DNA of 9,075 nt from an uncultured Clostridia bacterium. Lineage in GTDB: Bacteria > Bacillota > Clostridia > Christensenellales > Borkfalkiaceae. A model generated the notes under the pieces. It was not told the DNA's origin. It made no database searches and saw only the letters and a program-made list of their open reading frames with translations. Below are positions 5,882-9,075 of the stretch, in pieces; the stretch's first letter is position 1, and each line of letters begins with the position of its first letter. The DNA is taken from assembly GCA_944372565.1 (NCBI GenBank), contig CALVZR010000209.1:1-9075 (forward strand), in the 5' to 3' direction. The position numbers were made by a program, and so were the translations under genes.

Positions 5882-6741
5882 TGCGTATCCCTCTTCGCCC
5901 GCCAGATGCCGCTGCATCCGCACGGCAGAACGATTCCCTCTTCCGTGGTCAGCCCCACTTCGTAGGCTTCCGTTTCTCCCCTCGCGCCGAAATTCAGGCG
6001 GAGGATGTTTTCCAGAACCTGCGGCTGCAGGCCGGTGGTGTACGAATTGATGAGGAAGAACAGCGGATTTTCCGAAAGCACGCCCATACAGAGTCTGACC
6101 AGCGGAAAAAGCTCGCCTTCCAGTTTCCACATCTCGCCGTTCGGTCCCCTGCCGTAACTCGGCGGGTCCATCACCACGGCGTCGTATTTTCTGCCGCGGC
6201 GGATTTCCCGCTGCACGAATTTCTTGCAGTCGTCCACGATGAAACGCACGTTCGCGTTCCCCAGCCCCGAAAGGCGGAGGTTCTCCCCCGCGCGCTCGAC
6301 CATATTCTTCGCCGCGTCCACGTGGCACACGCTCGCCCCCGCCGCCGCGCAGGCAACCGTTGCGCCGCCCGTATAGGCAAAGAGGTTGAGCACGGAAATT
6401 TCCCGCCCCGCGCCCGCGATCAGGCGGCGCATCTCGTCCCAGTTCACCGCCTGTTCGGGGAAAAGCCCCGTGTGCTTGAAGCCCATCGGCTTCACCTTGA
6501 ATCTGAGATCGCCGTAGGAGATGTTCCACTCCTCGGGCAGTTCTCTTTTTTTCTCCCAATATCCCCCGCCGCCGCGGCGCACGTATTTCGCCGCAAGGGA
6601 GGGATACCCGTCCAGATCTTTCGCAGCGGGCCAGATGACCTGCGGGTCGGGGCGGAGCAATACGATGTTTCCCCACCGTTCGAGTTTATATCCGTCCCCC
6701 GTGGCGATCACGGAATATTCCTTCCAGCTCGCCGCCTTCAT
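5869..6741 (-). CDS. Class I SAM-dependent methyltransferase (RlmI/RlmK-like, COG1092-type)
   Basis: A 290-residue protein resembling the Methyltrans_SAM group that includes the 23S rRNA methyltransferases RlmI and RlmK. Seen in the sequence: an N-terminal beta-rich part (1-100) ending in GFKHTGLFPEQAVNW (87-101), the SAM-binding motif I LNLFAYTGGATVACAAAGA (118-136), acidic Asp142 in HVDAAKNMV, VDDCKKF (169-175) and motif IV VMDPPSYGRG (190-199). The DPPS form with a preceding FAYTGG is typical for this family. The start is ATG 6739-6741: it makes an ATGA overlap with the ileS stop and starts just before the conserved region. A GTG at 6763-6765 would add eight residues overlapping ileS; it has no better ribosome binding site. 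Downstream it overlaps the pseudouridine synthase by 13 bp. rRNA is the likely substrate but this is inferred from the family. Confidence 0.85.
   Translation of the reverse strand: MKAASWKEYSVIATGDGYKLERWGNIVLLRPDPQVIWPAAKDLDGYPSLAAKYVRRGGGGYWEKKRELPEEWNISYGDLRFKVKPMGFKHTGLFPEQAVNWDEMRRLIAGAGREISVLNLFAYTGGATVACAAAGASVCHVDAAKNMVERAGENLRLSGLGNANVRFIVDDCKKFVQREIRRGRKYDAVVMDPPSYGRGPNGEMWKLEGELFPLVRLCMGVLSENPLFFLINSYTTGLQPQVLENILRLNFGARGETEAYEVGLTTEEGIVLPCGCSGIWRAKRDTQWTN
5888..5894 (-). promoter_or_regulatory. Ribosome binding site of the pseudouridine synthase gene
   Basis: AGAGGGA on the minus strand, 6 nt before ATG 5879-5881. It decides the start within a frame that stays open about 800 nt further upstream. 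Confidence 0.55.
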
Positions 6742-9075
6742 AACTTTTCCACGGAAACGACGCACGTTTCCCCGTTGATGTCGAGTTCGCGCGTAAAGCC
6801 GCCGCCCTCGCCGAACACCACGCCCTCCGCGAGCACCGCCGCGGACACGTTCCCTTTTTCCAGCAGACGGCGGAGGCTTTCCGAAGCCGAAACGTATAGG
6901 CGGATCCTGTCGGTCACTTCAAATCCCGCGTCTTTGCGCATGGTCTGTATTTTGGAGATGAGTTCGCGCTCGTTACCCTCGTCGATGAGTTCGGGCGTGA
7001 GGGCGGTATCGAGCGCCACGGTCAGCCCGTTTTCGCTCTGCGAGGCGAATCCCTCTGGGCTTTCGGAGGAAACGAGCAGATCTTCCGCCGTAAATTCAAA
7101 CGACGCGCCCTCGTACTCCGTCTGATACGTCCCCCCGTCCTTCACCGCCTTCACCACGGCGGCGGCGTCGCACGTTTCGAGGAATTTTTTCACTGCTCCC
7201 AGCTGTTTGCCGTATTTCGGCCCGAGCGTTTTGAGCTGCGGTTTGAGGGAGTATTTCACAAACCTCTCCGCGCTTTCCGCCCGCTCGACTTCCTTCACGT
7301 TGAGTTCGTCCTTCGCGATGGCGAGCATATCCCCGCTCAGATCGAATTCGCGCTCCGCGAACACATAGAGTTTTTTGAGCGGCTGGCGGTTTTTCAGCCC
7401 GCTCGCGTTGCGGCAGGCGCGGCCGAGCGCAACCACGTCCAGCACGTCCTCCATCCGGCGTTCCAGATCCTCGTCGATGCGGCTCTCGTCCGCGACGGGG
7501 AAAGAACATAAATGCACCGATTCGGGCGCGTCTTTATAAAAGGCGGGCACGAGATTCCGATAGATGCTCTCCGCCATGAAGGGCGTATAGGGCGCGAGCA
7601 GTTCGGAAAGCGTAACCAGCACGGTATAGAGCGTGGTGTACGCCGCTTTCTTGTCCTCCGTCATCCCCTTGCCCCAATAGCGTTCCCTGCCGCGGCGGAC
7701 GTACCAGTTGGAAAGCTCGTCGGTAAACGCCTGGATGGCGCGGCTGCTCTCGAAGATCTTGTAATCCGCGAGATATGCGTCCGTCTTTTTCACGAGGCTG
7801 TTGAGTCTGGAAAGCACCCATTGATCCATCAGGGTGAGTTTGCAATCGTTAAGGCTGTATTCCGAGGGATCGTATCCGTCGATTTCTGCATACAGCGTGA
7901 AGAACGCATAGGTGTTCCACAGCGTGCCCATAAATTTGCGCTGCGTTTCGGAAACGGCCTCCGCCGAGAAACGGGAAGGCAGCCAGGGCGCGGAAGAGGT
8001 GTAGAAATACCAACGCACCGCGTCCGCCCCCTGCTTGTTGAGCACCGACCACGGATCCACCACGTTGCCCTTGTGCTTGCTCATCTTCACGCCGTTTTTG
8101 TCGTTCACCAGCCCCAGCACGATGCAGTTTTTGAAAGACGATTTCCCGAAGAGCAGCGTGGAGATGGTGAGCAGGGTATAAAACCAGCCGCGCGTCTGAT
8201 CCACCGCCTCGGAAATGAAGTCCGCGGGGAAATGTTTTTCAAATTCTTCCTTGTTTTCAAACGGATAGTGCAGCTGCGCGAAGGGCATGGAACCGGAATC
8301 GAACCAGCAGTCGATCACCTCTTTTTCGCGCACGAAAGTGCCGCCGCATTCGCACTGCCATTTGCATTCGTCGATATACGGGCGGTGCAGTTCGATATCC
8401 CCTTCGATACGGCACAGCTCTTTCAGTTCCGCCTTGCTGCCGATCACGTGCATCCTGCCGCACTTGTTGCAGATCCACACGGGCAGCGGCGTGCCCCAGT
8501 ACCGTTCGCGGGAAAGCCCCCAGTCGATCACGTTTTCGAGGAAGTTGCCCATCCTGCCGTGTTTGATGGTTTCGGGCATCCAGTTGACCGATTCGTTGGA
8601 AGCGAGCAGCCGGTCTTTCACCGCGGTTACCTTGATGAACCAGCTCGAACGGGCGTAGTACAAAAGCGGCGTGTCGCACCGCCAGCAGAACGGATAGGAA
8701 TGCTCGTACAAAAGCTCTTTCACCAGCCTGCCGTCCGCCTTCATGTCCTCGATGATGAGTTTATCCGCGTCCTTGCAGAAAATGCCCGCGTATCTGCCGC
8801 AGTTTTCCGCCATACGACCGCGGTCGTCCACGAGTTTCACGAAGGGCAGGTTGTATTTTCTGCCGATTTCCGCGTCGTCCTCGCCGAACGCGGGCGCGAT
8901 GTGCACGATGCCCGTGCCGTCGGTCAGCGTAACGTAGTCGCCGTTGGTCACGTAATACGCCTTTTCCTTGAACGTGCCCTCCGCAAACGGGAAGAGCGGG
9001 AGATATTCCTCCCCTTCGTATTCTTTCCCCGTCTTTACGGAGAGGATCTTGTAGTTTTCAAACAGCGTGGGGATG
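6738..9075 (-). CDS. ileS: Isoleucyl-tRNA synthetase, type 2 (5' end outside window)
   Basis: The enzyme charges tRNA-Ile with isoleucine and edits misactivated valine. 778 residues are visible; the N-terminal part of the Rossmann fold with HxGH lies beyond 9075. Related enzymes have about 1,030-1,050 residues, so some 260 are missing. Seen in order: editing-domain motif GTGIVHIAPAFGEDD (8874-8918), SRERYWGTPLPVW (8475-8513), a CNKC (about 8460-8471) and later CEC pair that look like a zinc knuckle, DCWFDSGSMPFA, DQTRGWFYTL, and the class I signature KMSKHKGN (8064-8087). The anticodon-binding domain follows (SNWYVRRGRERYW), then a C-terminal beta-rich DUF5915-like tail ending GETCVVSVEKL. 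KMSKHKGN and SRERYWG mark it as type 2 (eukaryote/archaea-like), which is commonly insensitive to mupirocin. An internal GTG at 8949-8951 is not the start: the frame continues to the edge with family-like sequence. It leads the operon; any T-box leader would lie outside the window. Confidence 0.97.
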   Translation of the reverse strand, partial: IPTLFENYKILSVKTGKEYEGEEYLPLFPFAEGTFKEKAYYVTNGDYVTLTDGTGIVHIAPAFGEDDAEIGRKYNLPFVKLVDDRGRMAENCGRYAGIFCKDADKLIIEDMKADGRLVKELLYEHSYPFCWRCDTPLLYYARSSWFIKVTAVKDRLLASNESVNWMPETIKHGRMGNFLENVIDWGLSRERYWGTPLPVWICNKCGRMHVIGSKAELKELCRIEGDIELHRPYIDECKWQCECGGTFVREKEVIDCWFDSGSMPFAQLHYPFENKEEFEKHFPADFISEAVDQTRGWFYTLLTISTLLFGKSSFKNCIVLGLVNDKNGVKMSKHKGNVVDPWSVLNKQGADAVRWYFYTSSAPWLPSRFSAEAVSETQRKFMGTLWNTYAFFTLYAEIDGYDPSEYSLNDCKLTLMDQWVLSRLNSLVKKTDAYLADYKIFESSRAIQAFTDELSNWYVRRGRERYWGKGMTEDKKAAYTTLYTVLVTLSELLAPYTPFMAESIYRNLVPAFYKDAPESVHLCSFPVADESRIDEDLERRMEDVLDVVALGRACRNASGLKNRQPLKKLYVFAEREFDLSGDMLAIAKDELNVKEVERAESAERFVKYSLKPQLKTLGPKYGKQLGAVKKFLETCDAAAVVKAVKDGGTYQTEYEGASFEFTAEDLLVSSESPEGFASQSENGLTVALDTALTPELIDEGNERELISKIQTMRKDAGFEVTDRIRLYVSASESLRRLLEKGNVSAAVLAEGVVFGEGGGFTRELDINGETCVVSVEKL

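Noticed and set aside
5882..6676. Upstream extension of the pseudouridine synthase frame
   Set aside because: It is a shadow of the methyltransferase gene; the real start has a good AGAGGGA site and the typical RluA N terminus.
8949..8951. GTG as start of ileS
   Set aside because: The frame is open to the window edge and reads as IleRS editing-domain sequence upstream, so the GTG is an internal valine codon.

Overview
This G+C-rich window most likely comes from an uncultured member of the Clostridia (Bacillota). The lineage is inferred from gene content: a DUF6062-type Cys/His protein, a YegS/BmrU-type lipid kinase, a type-2 isoleucyl-tRNA synthetase with a DUF5915-like tail, and canonical sigma-A promoters. 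No phage, insertion sequence, CRISPR array, tRNA or rRNA is visible. Nine protein genes fill almost the whole window; only about 110 bp and 77 bp are non-coding between transcription units.

Layout. (1) Positions 1-1587, minus strand: a two-gene unit of a serine alpha/beta-hydrolase (esterase-like) followed after 3 nt by a GTG-started diacylglycerol-kinase-family lipid kinase that runs off the left edge. (2) Positions 1588-1697: a compact divergent promoter region with two sigma-A promoters back to back. (3) Positions 1698-2372, plus strand: a DUF6062-like protein with a duplicated CxxC...CxxH module; its promoter places the start codon at the predicted transcription start, so its mRNA looks leaderless. 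(4) Positions 2373-2449: a tail-to-tail gap with one near-perfect palindrome that should terminate transcription from both sides. (5) Positions 2450-9075, minus strand: a tightly packed six-gene operon in the order ileS (5' end outside the window), SAM-dependent methyltransferase (RlmI/RlmK-like), RluA-type pseudouridine synthase, PAP2 membrane phosphatase, cytoplasmic (alpha/alpha)6-barrel glycosidase-like protein, and SASA/CE6-like carbohydrate esterase.

Within the operon the first three genes concern tRNA charging and RNA modification, the fourth lipid-phosphate turnover in the membrane, and the last two intracellular removal of acyl groups and sugars from imported glycans. Four of the five junctions overlap (4, 13, 8 and 4 bp) and the fifth has a 6-nt gap, which implies co-transcription and probably translational coupling. 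No transporter or regulator accompanies the glycan genes, so their expression is probably tied to the housekeeping promoter upstream of ileS, outside the window.

I did not find a clearly new multi-gene system. The items most worth a second look are the apparently leaderless DUF6062 gene, its internally duplicated metal-site-like motif, and the attachment of a glycosidase-esterase pair to an ileS operon.
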